Part shown: piece after piece, positions 55,773 to 64,000 of the stretch
Layout: the number at the start of each line of letters is the position of its first letter
Position numbering within the stretch: position 1 is the stretch's first letter
NCBI GenBank assembly: GCA_025352885.1
Contig: JANXRZ010000217.1
Coordinates: forward strand, 16,254-80,253
Length of the DNA stretch: 64,000 nucleotides
From: Pseudomonadota bacterium
Lineage (GTDB): Bacteria; Pseudomonadota; Gammaproteobacteria; Burkholderiales; SG8-39
Direction of reading: 5' to 3'
Position numbers and translations under genes: made by a program
The notes under the pieces: model-generated
The model's input: only the letters and a program-made list of their open reading frames with translations
The model's database searches: none
What the model was told of the DNA's origin: nothing

Positions 55773-56336
55773 ATGTCCTCGATCAACCTGACACATCATT
55801 TCCTGATCGCCATGCCCGCTATGGCGGACCCGTATTTCACGAGGACGCTCACCTACATTTGCGAGCACAACGATCAAGGGGCCCTTGGGGTCGTCGTGAA
55901 CCGGCCGATTGACCTTACGCTGCGCTCCCTCTTCGATCGCCTGTCGCTGCCGATCGGGGACAACAGCGTCGGCGATTCACCCATCTATTTCGGCGGACCG
56001 GTGCAGACCGACCGTGGATTTGTCCTGCACGAGCCCGCCGGCAGCTGGCAGTCGACGCTGAAGGTGCGCGACTCGGTCGGCCTCACCACCTCCAAGGACA
56101 TCCTTGAGGCGGTGGGTCGGGGCGAAGGGCCGCGGCGCCTTCTCGTGACGCTTGGCTACGCGGGGTGGTCCGCAGGTCAGCTCGAACATGAACTCGGCCA
56201 GAACGCGTGGCTGTCGGTGGAGGCGCAGGGCGACAAAATCCTCTTCGACACGCCGGCCGATGAGCGCCTGCCGGCCGCCTTGGGTCTCTTAGGGATCGAC
56301 CTGGCGAGTCTTTCGGAAGATGCGGGACATGCCTGA
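55773..56336 (+). CDS. yqgE: YqgE/AlgH family protein (DUF179)
   Basis: [40 protein letters not shown]. Confidence 0.95.
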   Translation: MSSINLTHHFLIAMPAMADPYFTRTLTYICEHNDQGALGVVVNRPIDLTLRSLFDRLSLPIGDNSVGDSPIYFGGPVQTDRGFVLHEPAGSWQSTLKVRDSVGLTTSKDILEAVGRGEGPRRLLVTLGYAGWSAGQLEHELGQNAWLSVEAQGDKILFDTPADERLPAALGLLGIDLASLSEDAGHA

Positions 56337-56343
56337 GGCGGTC

Positions 56344-56769
56344 ATGGCGGCCGAGGGCACCGTACTGGCATTCGATTTCGGCACCAAGCGTCTCGGCGTC
56401 GCAGTCGGCGAAACGCTCATCGGCCTCGCGCATCCCCTGGCCGATATAGCCGGCGAAGAAGCCGCGCCCCGGTTCGCGGCGATCGCCAAGATCATCGAGG
56501 AATGGAAGCCTGCCCGGTTGGTTGTGGGGTTGCCGCTCGCGGTTGACGGCACCCCGCAAGATCTCACGCGTCGCGCGCAGCGATTCGCTCGCCAGCTCGA
56601 AGGCCGCTTCGGGCTGCCCGTGACGCTGGTCGACGAGCGCTATTCGTCGGTCGAGGCCGAAGCAAGCCTGCGCGAGGCGGGCGGGTACAAGGCCCTGCGG
56701 GAGAAGCGGGTCGATTCCGCGGCCGCACAGGTGATCCTGCAACAGTATTTCCACGAACATGCTGCCTGA
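56344..56769 (+). CDS. ruvX: Holliday junction resolvase-like RuvX/YqgF
   Basis: VLAFDFGTKRLGVAVGE; VVGLPLAVDG; VTLVDERYSSVEAE. Confidence 0.95.
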   Translation: MAAEGTVLAFDFGTKRLGVAVGETLIGLAHPLADIAGEEAAPRFAAIAKIIEEWKPARLVVGLPLAVDGTPQDLTRRAQRFARQLEGRFGLPVTLVDERYSSVEAEASLREAGGYKALREKRVDSAAAQVILQQYFHEHAA

Positions 56770-57250
56770 CGCCGAAGCCGTCTGTGCGCGGCTGGTCGCG
56801 GAGCTCAAGCCGCTCATCAAGCCAACTACGGCGATGATCGGGCTCTACACCGGAGGCGCGTGGCTTGCCGAGAAGCTCCATCCGCAACTCGGCCTTTCCA
56901 CCCCGCTCGGTCTCATGGACATCGCGTTCTATCGAGACGACTACCACAAGCAGGGGCTGCATCACGACCCCAAGCGAACGCGGATCGGCTTTGAAGTCGA
57001 AGGCCGCGATCTCCTGCTCGTCGACGACATCCTGTACACCGGCCGCACCGTGCGGGCGGCCATGAACGAACTGTTCGACTATGGGCGCCCGGCTAGCATC
57101 TCGCTCGTGGTGCTCGCCGATCGTGGCGGACGACAACTTCCCATCTTCGCCCAGCACTGCGGCACGCGCGTCGAGGTGCCGGCCGGCAAGCGCCTGAGCA
57201 TGAAGCGGGACGACCACGGACGGTTAAGCCTGGAGCTCGAAGGTGGCTAA
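56759..57250 (+). CDS. pyrR: PyrR-type bifunctional regulator/uracil phosphoribosyltransferase
   Basis: [58 protein letters not shown]. Confidence 0.95.
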   Translation: MLPDAEAVCARLVAELKPLIKPTTAMIGLYTGGAWLAEKLHPQLGLSTPLGLMDIAFYRDDYHKQGLHHDPKRTRIGFEVEGRDLLLVDDILYTGRTVRAAMNELFDYGRPASISLVVLADRGGRQLPIFAQHCGTRVEVPAGKRLSMKRDDHGRLSLELEGG

Positions 57251-58190
57251 TCCCCAGCTAAACGCGGCCGGTGAACTCCAGCACCTCTTGTCGATCGAGG
57301 GCCTTCCCAAAGCAATCCTTACCCAGATTCTCGATACGGCCGATTCCTTCGTGGGCGTGACCGAGCGCGAAGTGAAGAAAGTGCCGATCCTGCGCGGCAA
57401 GAGCGTGTTCAACCTGTTCTTCGAGCCGTCGACGCGCACGCGTACGACGTTCGAGATCGCGGCCAAGCGGCTTTCGGCAGACGTGATCAACCTCAACATC
57501 GCGGCCTCTTCGCAAACCAAGGGCGAGTCGCTGCTCGACACGGTGGCCAACCTCTCTGCGATGCAGGCCGACCTGTTTATCGTGCGACACCAGGCATCGG
57601 GCGCGCCGTATCTCATCGCGCGCAACGTGAAGCCGCACGAGCACGTGATCAACGCGGGCGACGGGCGCCATGCGCACCCGACGCAGGGCCTGCTGGACCT
57701 CTATACGATCCGGCATTACAAGAAAGACTTCACCGGGCTCACGGTGGCGATCGTCGGCGACATCCTGCACTCGCGGGTTGCGCGCTCCCTCATCCATGGG
57801 CTGACCACGCTGGGGGCGCCGGAGGTGCGGGTGATTGCGCCGCAAACGCTGCTGCCCACGGGCGTCGAGAGCATGGGCGTAAAAGTGTTTCACGACATGC
57901 GCAAAGGCCTTGCCGGCGCCGATGTCATCGTCATGCTGCGGCTCCAGAACGAGCGCATGCGCGGGGCGCTCTTGCCGAGCGCGCAGGAATTCAACAAGCA
58001 CTACGGCCTCACGGCCGAGAAGCTCTCGCTCGCAAAAACTGATGCAATCGTCATGCACCCGGGCCCGATGAACCGCGGCGTGGAGATCGATTCGTCGGTC
58101 GCGGACGGGCCGCACTCGGTCATCCTGCCGCAGGTCACGTTCGGCATCGCCGTGCGAATGGCGGTCATGAGCATCATCGCGGGGAACTGA
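57243..58190 (+). CDS. pyrB: Aspartate carbamoyltransferase catalytic subunit
   Basis: [38 protein letters not shown]. Confidence 0.97.
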   Translation: MANPQLNAAGELQHLLSIEGLPKAILTQILDTADSFVGVTEREVKKVPILRGKSVFNLFFEPSTRTRTTFEIAAKRLSADVINLNIAASSQTKGESLLDTVANLSAMQADLFIVRHQASGAPYLIARNVKPHEHVINAGDGRHAHPTQGLLDLYTIRHYKKDFTGLTVAIVGDILHSRVARSLIHGLTTLGAPEVRVIAPQTLLPTGVESMGVKVFHDMRKGLAGADVIVMLRLQNERMRGALLPSAQEFNKHYGLTAEKLSLAKTDAIVMHPGPMNRGVEIDSSVADGPHSVILPQVTFGIAVRMAVMSIIAGN

Positions 58191-59473
58191 TGAAGACGCT
58201 CATCAAAGGCGGGCGCCTCATCGACCCGGCGAGCGGCCGGGACAGCGCGGGGGATGTGCTCATCGACGGCGAGCGCATCGCAGCGCTCGATGCGGCGGCC
58301 AAGGAGGCGCACGCTGACCGTGTGATCGATGCGAAGGGCCTGATCGTCGCACCGGGCCTGGTGGATATCTGCGCGCGGCTGCGGGAGCCCGGCTTCGAAT
58401 ACAAGGCGACGCTCGAATCGGAGATGGAAGCGGCCGTGGCGGGCGGCGTGACAAGCCTTGCGTGCCCCCCGGACACTGATCCGCCGCTCGATGAGCCCGG
58501 ACTCGTCGACATGCTGCGCAGGCGCGCGCGCGCGAGCTCGCATGCGCGGTTGTACCCGATAGGCGCCCTCACCGTGAAGCTTGCCGGCGAGCGCCTGACC
58601 GAAATGGCCGAACTGTCCGAATCGGGTTGCCTTGCCTTTACGCAAGCCAATGTGCCGCTGGACGATACGCAGGTGCTGTGGCGCGCGTTGCAATACGCCG
58701 GCACCTTCGGGTTCGCGGTGTGGTTGCGCGCCGAGGACTTGTCCCTGGCCAAGGACGGCGTAGCCCACGATGGCGAAGTGGCCACGCGCCTGGGCTTGCC
58801 GGGCATTCCCGCGTTGGCCGAAACGATCGCCCTTGGCAAGTTGCTGCAGCTCGTGGGCGCCACCGGCACGCGGCTGCACGTATGCCGGATCTCGACAGCC
58901 GGGGCGGTGGCCATGATCCGCCAGGCCAAGGCGGACAAGCTGCCGGTAACGTGCGACGTCGGGATTCATCATGTCCACCTGTCCGAAATGGACCTGGGGT
59001 ATTTCGATTCCCACTGCCACCTCGTGCCGCCACTGAGAAGCATGCGCGATCGCGACGCGCTTAGGGCGGGCCTCGCTGACGGGACAATCGACGTGATTTG
59101 CTCGGATCACACCCCGGTCGACGAGGACGCAAAACAGATGCCCTTCAGCGAATCCGAAGTCGGTGCGACAGGATTGGAACTGCTGCTGCCACTCACCCTC
59201 AAGTGGGCGGCCGAGGCAAAGGTTCCCTTGGCTAAGGCGCTCGCAAAGGTTACGAGCGATGCGGCGCGGGTGCTCGGGGTCAAGTCCGGCCGCCTCGAAC
59301 CCGGCGCACCGGCCGACATCACGATATTCGCCCCGGACGAGCCGTTCCGGGTCGTCCCCGAGGCGTTGAAGAGCCAGGGAAAGAACACGCCCTTCATCGG
59401 CTACGAACTGGCCGGGCGCGTGCGCCACACGTTGGTGGATGGAACTGTGGTCTACACCGCGGCGCAAAAATAG
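58190..59473 (+). CDS. Dihydroorotase-like PyrC' (predicted non-catalytic)
   Basis: VDICARLREPGFEYKATLESEMEAAVAGGVTSLACPPDTDPPLDEPG; HxH replaced by CAR; next to pyrB. Confidence 0.93.
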   Translation: MKTLIKGGRLIDPASGRDSAGDVLIDGERIAALDAAAKEAHADRVIDAKGLIVAPGLVDICARLREPGFEYKATLESEMEAAVAGGVTSLACPPDTDPPLDEPGLVDMLRRRARASSHARLYPIGALTVKLAGERLTEMAELSESGCLAFTQANVPLDDTQVLWRALQYAGTFGFAVWLRAEDLSLAKDGVAHDGEVATRLGLPGIPALAETIALGKLLQLVGATGTRLHVCRISTAGAVAMIRQAKADKLPVTCDVGIHHVHLSEMDLGYFDSHCHLVPPLRSMRDRDALRAGLADGTIDVICSDHTPVDEDAKQMPFSESEVGATGLELLLPLTLKWAAEAKVPLAKALAKVTSDAARVLGVKSGRLEPGAPADITIFAPDEPFRVVPEALKSQGKNTPFIGYELAGRVRHTLVDGTVVYTAAQK

Positions 59474-59485
59474 CCACACGTCACC

Positions 59486-60382
59486 GTGCGCGCCCTGCTC
59501 GTTCCCTGCTTGTTGGCGATTTTGATGCTGCTCTGCGCGTGCGGCTCGAGTCCACCCCGCGGCGGGGGGGAACCGGGCACCCAGGCCATAGGCCGTGCGC
59601 CGCTCAAATCGGGCGGCTATTACAAAGACGATGGGCCCGGAGAGAATGCGCCGGACCTCGATCGCATCGGTGACGCGCAACCCCGCCCCGAGCGACTGCA
59701 CCGGTTCGCGAACAATCCTTACCAGGTGTTCGGGCGCGACTACATCCCGCTGCGGACCCCGGCCGGCTTTCGGGAGCGAGGCGTGGCAAGCTGGTATGGG
59801 CGGCGCTATCACGGCCAGAAAACCTCGACCGGCGAAATTTACGACATGTATTCGATGACCGCGGCGCATCCGACCCTGCCCTTGCCAAGTTATGTCCGCG
59901 TCACAAGCGCGGCGACCGGCAAGAGCGTCGTGGTGCGCGTGAACGATCGCGGACCCTTTCTCTCCGACCGCGCCATCGACTTGTCGTACGTGGCCGCCTA
60001 CAAGTTGGGCTATGTGCAGGCAGGCAGTGCGCTGGTGGACATTGAAGGCATTTCGTTCGAGGGCGACAGGGTCGTGGCCGTTGCACCGTCTCCTGCGCCC
60101 GTTGCCGTTCCACCGACGCAACCGGCGCCGCTTCCCGCAGTATCGCAGCCGGGCGGCGTCTACCTGCAACTCGGCGCCTTTTCGGTCCGCGATAATGCAG
60201 AGAGCTTCCGTGCCAGGGTCTCCAAGGATCTTGAGTGGCTCACCGACCCGATGACCGTGCATGCGCAGGGCGGTATGTTCCGCCTGCAGCTCGGTCCTTA
60301 CCGCACGCAGGAGGAAGCGCGGTCGATGGCCGAACGCATCCGCGCCCAATTGAACCTGCAACCGGTCCTGCAGGTCAGATGA
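59486..60382 (+). CDS. rlpA: Septal ring lytic transglycosylase RlpA (RlpA + SPOR)
   Basis: Lipoprotein-like N-terminus; GVASWYGRRYHGQKTSTGEIYDMYSMTAAHPTLPLPSYVRVT; C-terminal SPOR. Confidence 0.94.
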   Translation: MRALLVPCLLAILMLLCACGSSPPRGGGEPGTQAIGRAPLKSGGYYKDDGPGENAPDLDRIGDAQPRPERLHRFANNPYQVFGRDYIPLRTPAGFRERGVASWYGRRYHGQKTSTGEIYDMYSMTAAHPTLPLPSYVRVTSAATGKSVVVRVNDRGPFLSDRAIDLSYVAAYKLGYVQAGSALVDIEGISFEGDRVVAVAPSPAPVAVPPTQPAPLPAVSQPGGVYLQLGAFSVRDNAESFRARVSKDLEWLTDPMTVHAQGGMFRLQLGPYRTQEEARSMAERIRAQLNLQPVLQVR

Positions 60383-60463
60383 CACGACAAGCGCCGGGCA
60401 ACTCCAGCCAACTCAAGCCCGCGCGTCTCCTTTAATAATCCGCTTTTCCATCCCAGGGTTCTC

Positions 60464-61585
60464 ATGCTCCGTACCATTGCCTTTTCACTTCTGATCACCT
60501 GCAGTGCTGTTTCCAACGCCCAAACGCCGCCCTCGGTGATCGGCAAGGCTTATGTGGTGGCGGACGTCTCGAGCGGCCAGGTGCTTGCAAGCGAGAAAGC
60601 CGACGATCGCTTCGAGCCGGCTTCGCTTACCAAGATCATGACCGCCTATATTGTTTTCCAGACGCTCAAGGAAAAAAAGCTCACGCTCGACAAGACCGTG
60701 CCCGTGTCCGAGAAAGCGTGGCGGGCGAGCGGCTCGCGCATGTTCATCGAACCGAACCGACCGGTGACGGTGGATGAACTCATCCGCGGCATGATCGTGC
60801 AGTCCGGCAACGACGCGTGCATCGCGCTGGCCGAGGTGATTGCCGGATCGGAGGACGTGTTTGCCCAGATGATGAACCGCGAAGCGCAGCGCTTGGGCAT
60901 GAAAAATTCCAACTTCGTGAATTCCAACGGACTGCCAAGTCCGCAGCACTACAGCTCGGCGCGCGATATGTACCTCCTCGCCTCGGCCTTGATCAGCGAC
61001 TACCCGGCGGAGTACGCCACTTATTACTCGATGAAGGAATACCGCTACAACAACATCACGCAGATGAACCGCAACCGGCTGCTGTGGCTCGATTCGACTG
61101 TCGACGGCATGAAGACCGGCTATACCGAGGCCGCCGGGTACTGCCTGGTGGCCTCCTCAAAGCGCGGTCCCCGGCGCCTGATGTCCGTGCTTCTGGGTTC
61201 GAGTTCCGAGGGCACGCGCGCGCAGGAATCACAAAAGCTCCTGAATTGGGGGTTCCAGTTCTTCGACGCCGTGAAGCTTTACGACAAGGGCCAGGCCGTG
61301 AAGGCGATCGAGGTCTGGAAAGGCGCGGCGCCCTCCGTCAAGGCGGGATTCCAGCACGACATGTTCATCACTGTGCCCAAGGGCCAGGCTGACAAGCTGA
61401 AGGCCGACTTGCTCGCGCAGCAACCGCTTGTTGCGCCGATCACGCAGGGCCAGCGAGTTGGGCTCGTGCGCGTGACGCTCGACGGGAAGCCGGTCGGTGA
61501 ATACCCCGTGCTGGCACTCGAGTCAGTGGCCGTGGCCGGCGTCTTCGGGCGGGCCTGGGATACACTCAGGCTGTGGATCAAGTAG
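60464..61585 (+). CDS. dacC: D-alanyl-D-alanine carboxypeptidase
   Basis: EPASLTKIMTAYIVF (SxxK); SGNDACIALAE; KTGYTEAAGYCLVASSKRG. Confidence 0.95.
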   Translation: MLRTIAFSLLITCSAVSNAQTPPSVIGKAYVVADVSSGQVLASEKADDRFEPASLTKIMTAYIVFQTLKEKKLTLDKTVPVSEKAWRASGSRMFIEPNRPVTVDELIRGMIVQSGNDACIALAEVIAGSEDVFAQMMNREAQRLGMKNSNFVNSNGLPSPQHYSSARDMYLLASALISDYPAEYATYYSMKEYRYNNITQMNRNRLLWLDSTVDGMKTGYTEAAGYCLVASSKRGPRRLMSVLLGSSSEGTRAQESQKLLNWGFQFFDAVKLYDKGQAVKAIEVWKGAAPSVKAGFQHDMFITVPKGQADKLKADLLAQQPLVAPITQGQRVGLVRVTLDGKPVGEYPVLALESVAVAGVFGRAWDTLRLWIK

Positions 61586-61595
61586 CGAGGCTGCG

Positions 61596-62465
61596 ATGAC
61601 GGTATTCCTGAACGGCAAGTTCATGCCGATTGAAGAAGCGAAGGTCCCCGTGCTCGACCGCGGCTTCATTTTCGGGGACGGGATCTACGAGCTCGTGCCG
61701 GTGTACTCGCGGGCGCCTTTCCGGCTTGAGGGGCATCTGGCGCGCATGGAGCGCAGCCTGTCCGAGGTGCAGATCCCGAATCCCTACTCTAGAGCGGAGT
61801 GGACTCGCATCATCGAGCAGGTCATCGACAAACAGCCCTTCGACGACCAAGGCGTCTACTGGCAGGTCACGCGCGGCGTGGCCAAGCGCGACCATGCCTT
61901 CCCAAAAGACCTGCAGCCAACCGTCTTCATCATGTCCAACCCGCTCGTCAATCCCTCGAAGGACATTGTCGAGAACGGAGGCAAGGCGGTGACCTCGAAG
62001 GATTTCCGCTGGCACCGGTGTGACCTGAAGACGATCTCGCTGATCGGCAATTGCATGCTGCGCCAGATGTCAGCCGAGGCGGGTGCCGTCGAGACGCTGC
62101 TCTTTCGCGACGGCCGGCTGACCGAGGCCTCCGCCTCGAACGCCTACATCGTCAAGGATGGCGTGATCGCGACCCCGCCAAAGGACCACCTGATCCTGCC
62201 GGGCATCACGCTCGACGTGGTGTTCGATATCGTTAAGCGCGGCAACCTGCCGATGGAAGTGCGCGAGATCACGGAGGCCGAAGTCTTTGCCGCCGACGAA
62301 GTCTGGGTGACGTCGTCTTCCAAGGAAGTCGTCGCCATCGTCGAGATCGACGGCAAGCGCATCGGCGCCGGCAAGCCCGGGCCGGTATTCCGCAAGGCCT
62401 GGCAGCTCTACCAGGATTTCAAGAACGAAGTCATGCGCGCAAAGAGGCAGGCGCAGGCGGCCTGA
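61596..62465 (+). CDS. D-amino acid aminotransferase
   Basis: Class IV aminotransferase: VLDRGFIFGDGIYELVPVY; TEASASNAYIVKDG. Confidence 0.93.
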   Translation: MTVFLNGKFMPIEEAKVPVLDRGFIFGDGIYELVPVYSRAPFRLEGHLARMERSLSEVQIPNPYSRAEWTRIIEQVIDKQPFDDQGVYWQVTRGVAKRDHAFPKDLQPTVFIMSNPLVNPSKDIVENGGKAVTSKDFRWHRCDLKTISLIGNCMLRQMSAEAGAVETLLFRDGRLTEASASNAYIVKDGVIATPPKDHLILPGITLDVVFDIVKRGNLPMEVREITEAEVFAADEVWVTSSSKEVVAIVEIDGKRIGAGKPGPVFRKAWQLYQDFKNEVMRAKRQAQAA

Positions 62466-62470
62466 GCGTC

Positions 62471-62755
62471 GTGGAAGGCGCAGCCGATTTCATCAAGCGG
62501 GAGTCGCTCCTCTCGTTCCCGACGGAATTCCCGATCAAGATCATGGGTCGGCGGGAAGGTGACTTCGCGCAGGGCGTCCTGGAGATCGTGTTGCGGCACT
62601 CGCCTGACTTCGATGCCAAGACCCTCGAAATGCGGCCCAGCCGCAAGGGCAAGTACCTTGGCATCACGGTGACCATCCAGGCGAATTCGCGCGAGCAGCT
62701 GGACGCGCTTTATCGTGAGCTCTGCGACCACCCCGCGGTTGTCATGGTGCTGTGA
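62471..62755 (+). CDS. YbeD-like DUF493 protein
   Basis: ESLLSFPTEFPIKIMGRREGDFAQGVLEIV; precedes lipB. Confidence 0.92.
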   Translation: MEGAADFIKRESLLSFPTEFPIKIMGRREGDFAQGVLEIVLRHSPDFDAKTLEMRPSRKGKYLGITVTIQANSREQLDALYRELCDHPAVVMVL

Positions 62756-63396
62756 TGAACGAAACGCTCGATCTGGCGACTCCCTTGATACGCGCGCTCG
62801 GCGAGGTCGGCTACACCAAGTCGCTTGCAGGGATGCGCCAGTTCACGGCGCTGCGGACCGGAGAGACGACCGACGAGCTTTGGCTGCTCGAGCATCCGCC
62901 GGTCTACACGCTGGGCCAGGGCGCAAACGCCGTGCATGGCCCGAGGCATGCGAATGGCATTGAGGTCGTGCGGGTGGAGCGCGGGGGGGAGATCACCTAC
63001 CACGGCCCCGGCCAACTCGTTTGCTACACGCTTGTGGACATCGCCCGGCGCGGCATCAAGGTGCGCGAATACGTGACCCTGCTCGAGCAGAGCCTCATCG
63101 ACGTGCTCGCAGCGCAAAGAGTGGATGCGGTCCGCAAGCCCGGGTCGCCCGGCGTGTACGTTGAAGGCGCCAAGATTGCGGCACTGGGCATCCGGATCAC
63201 GAAAGGCCGAGCATTTCACGGCGTGTCCCTGAACGTCGACATGGATCTTGCGCCGTTCAGCGCCATCGACCCCTGTGGGTACCCGGGCCTCGCGGTAACA
63301 CAGACTTCGGACCTCGGCGTGCGGGCAACCGTCGAAGAGCTTGGGAATGAGCTTGCCGAGCGCATCACCTTCCAACTGGGCACCTGCCATGCGTGA
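62755..63396 (+). CDS. lipB: Lipoyl(octanoyl) transferase
   Basis: [34 protein letters not shown]. Confidence 0.96.
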   Translation: MNETLDLATPLIRALGEVGYTKSLAGMRQFTALRTGETTDELWLLEHPPVYTLGQGANAVHGPRHANGIEVVRVERGGEITYHGPGQLVCYTLVDIARRGIKVREYVTLLEQSLIDVLAAQRVDAVRKPGSPGVYVEGAKIAALGIRITKGRAFHGVSLNVDMDLAPFSAIDPCGYPGLAVTQTSDLGVRATVEELGNELAERITFQLGTCHA

Positions 63397-64000
63397 ACCC
63401 GGCGTCAAGGAAAAGGGCCGCGCGAAAACCGCTCGCATTCCCATCAAGATCGTCCCGCGCGAAGCGCTCAAGAAGCCCGAGTGGATCCGCGTGAAAGCTG
63501 CGAGTTCCAATACCCGGTTCAACGAGATCAAGCAGGTCCTGCGCGAGCAGAAACTCCACACGGTTTGCGAAGAAGCTTCCTGCCCGAACATCGGCGAGTG
63601 CTTCGGCAAAGGCACGGCGACTTTCATGATCCTCGGGGACATCTGCACGCGCCGCTGCCCGTTCTGCGACGTGGGCCATGGCCGGCCGCTGGCGCCCGAT
63701 GCGGAGGAGCCCCGCCATCTCGCCGAGACGATCGCCCTGCTCAAATTGCGCTATGTGGTGATCACGAGCGTCGACCGCGACGACCTGAAGGATGGCGGCG
63801 CCCAGCACTTCGTCGAATGCATTCGCGCCGTGCGCGAGCAGTCGCCGACGACAACGATCGAAGTGCTGGTGCCGGACTTCAGGGGACGCCTGGACCGTGC
63901 GCTCGAGATCCTGGTAAACGCACCGCCGGACGTGATGAACCACAACCTCGAGACCGTGCCGCGCCTTTACCGGCAGGCCCGGCCAGGAGGGGATTACCAG
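63389..64000 (+). CDS. lipA: Lipoyl synthase, truncated by window end
   Basis: [39 protein letters not shown]; no stop before base 64000. Confidence 0.96.
   Translation, partial: MREPGVKEKGRAKTARIPIKIVPREALKKPEWIRVKAASSNTRFNEIKQVLREQKLHTVCEEASCPNIGECFGKGTATFMILGDICTRRCPFCDVGHGRPLAPDAEEPRHLAETIALLKLRYVVITSVDRDDLKDGGAQHFVECIRAVREQSPTTTIEVLVPDFRGRLDRALEILVNAPPDVMNHNLETVPRLYRQARPGGDYQ

Noticed and set aside
58001-60385. 794-aa ORF antisense to pyrC'/rlpA
   Set aside because: Spans two well-supported genes on the opposite strand; no recognisable domain.

Overview
High-GC bacterial chromosomal window, probably betaproteobacterial from gene order (aroQ-accB-accC-prmA; mgtA/aroE/tonB; dacC-dat-ybeD-lipB-lipA; rubredoxin-pilGHIJ-chpA). 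It is densely coding, with about 65 confident CDSs. I saw no tRNA, rRNA, CRISPR array, prophage or IS element. Contents in order: NtrY/NtrX-like two-component genes, a solute:Na symporter, metH, an aromatic-acid block (thioesterase, pcaHG, pcaB, nagL/nagK-like genes, CoA ligase, liv-type ABC transporter), porin-glnK-amtB, yifB/apaH, aroQ-accBC-prmA, mpl, an RNB-domain nuclease, tonB-aroE-mtgA, mgtE, thiD-thiE-hemL, the Pil-Chp chemosensory cluster, a photolyase, yqgE-ruvX-pyrR-pyrB-pyrC', rlpA-dacC-dat-ybeD-lipB-lipA. The strongest non-coding signal is the metH leader (minus strand, ~7663-7837). It has a consensus-like promoter, a SAM-II-like aptamer core, and an intrinsic terminator whose 3' arm is perfectly complementary over 12 nt to the aptamer loop. 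That is a complete candidate SAM-responsive attenuator. A second strong signal is upstream of porin-glnK-amtB: a sigma54 -24/-12 promoter, an IHF-like site and an NtrC-like palindrome. Other points: an NtrX-like regulator with a degenerate AAA+ domain, a truncated CobW-like ORF coupled to it, a photolyase with no ATG/GTG/TTG start, and a PyrC' lacking the metal-binding HxH. All motif calls are by eye; no database search was run.
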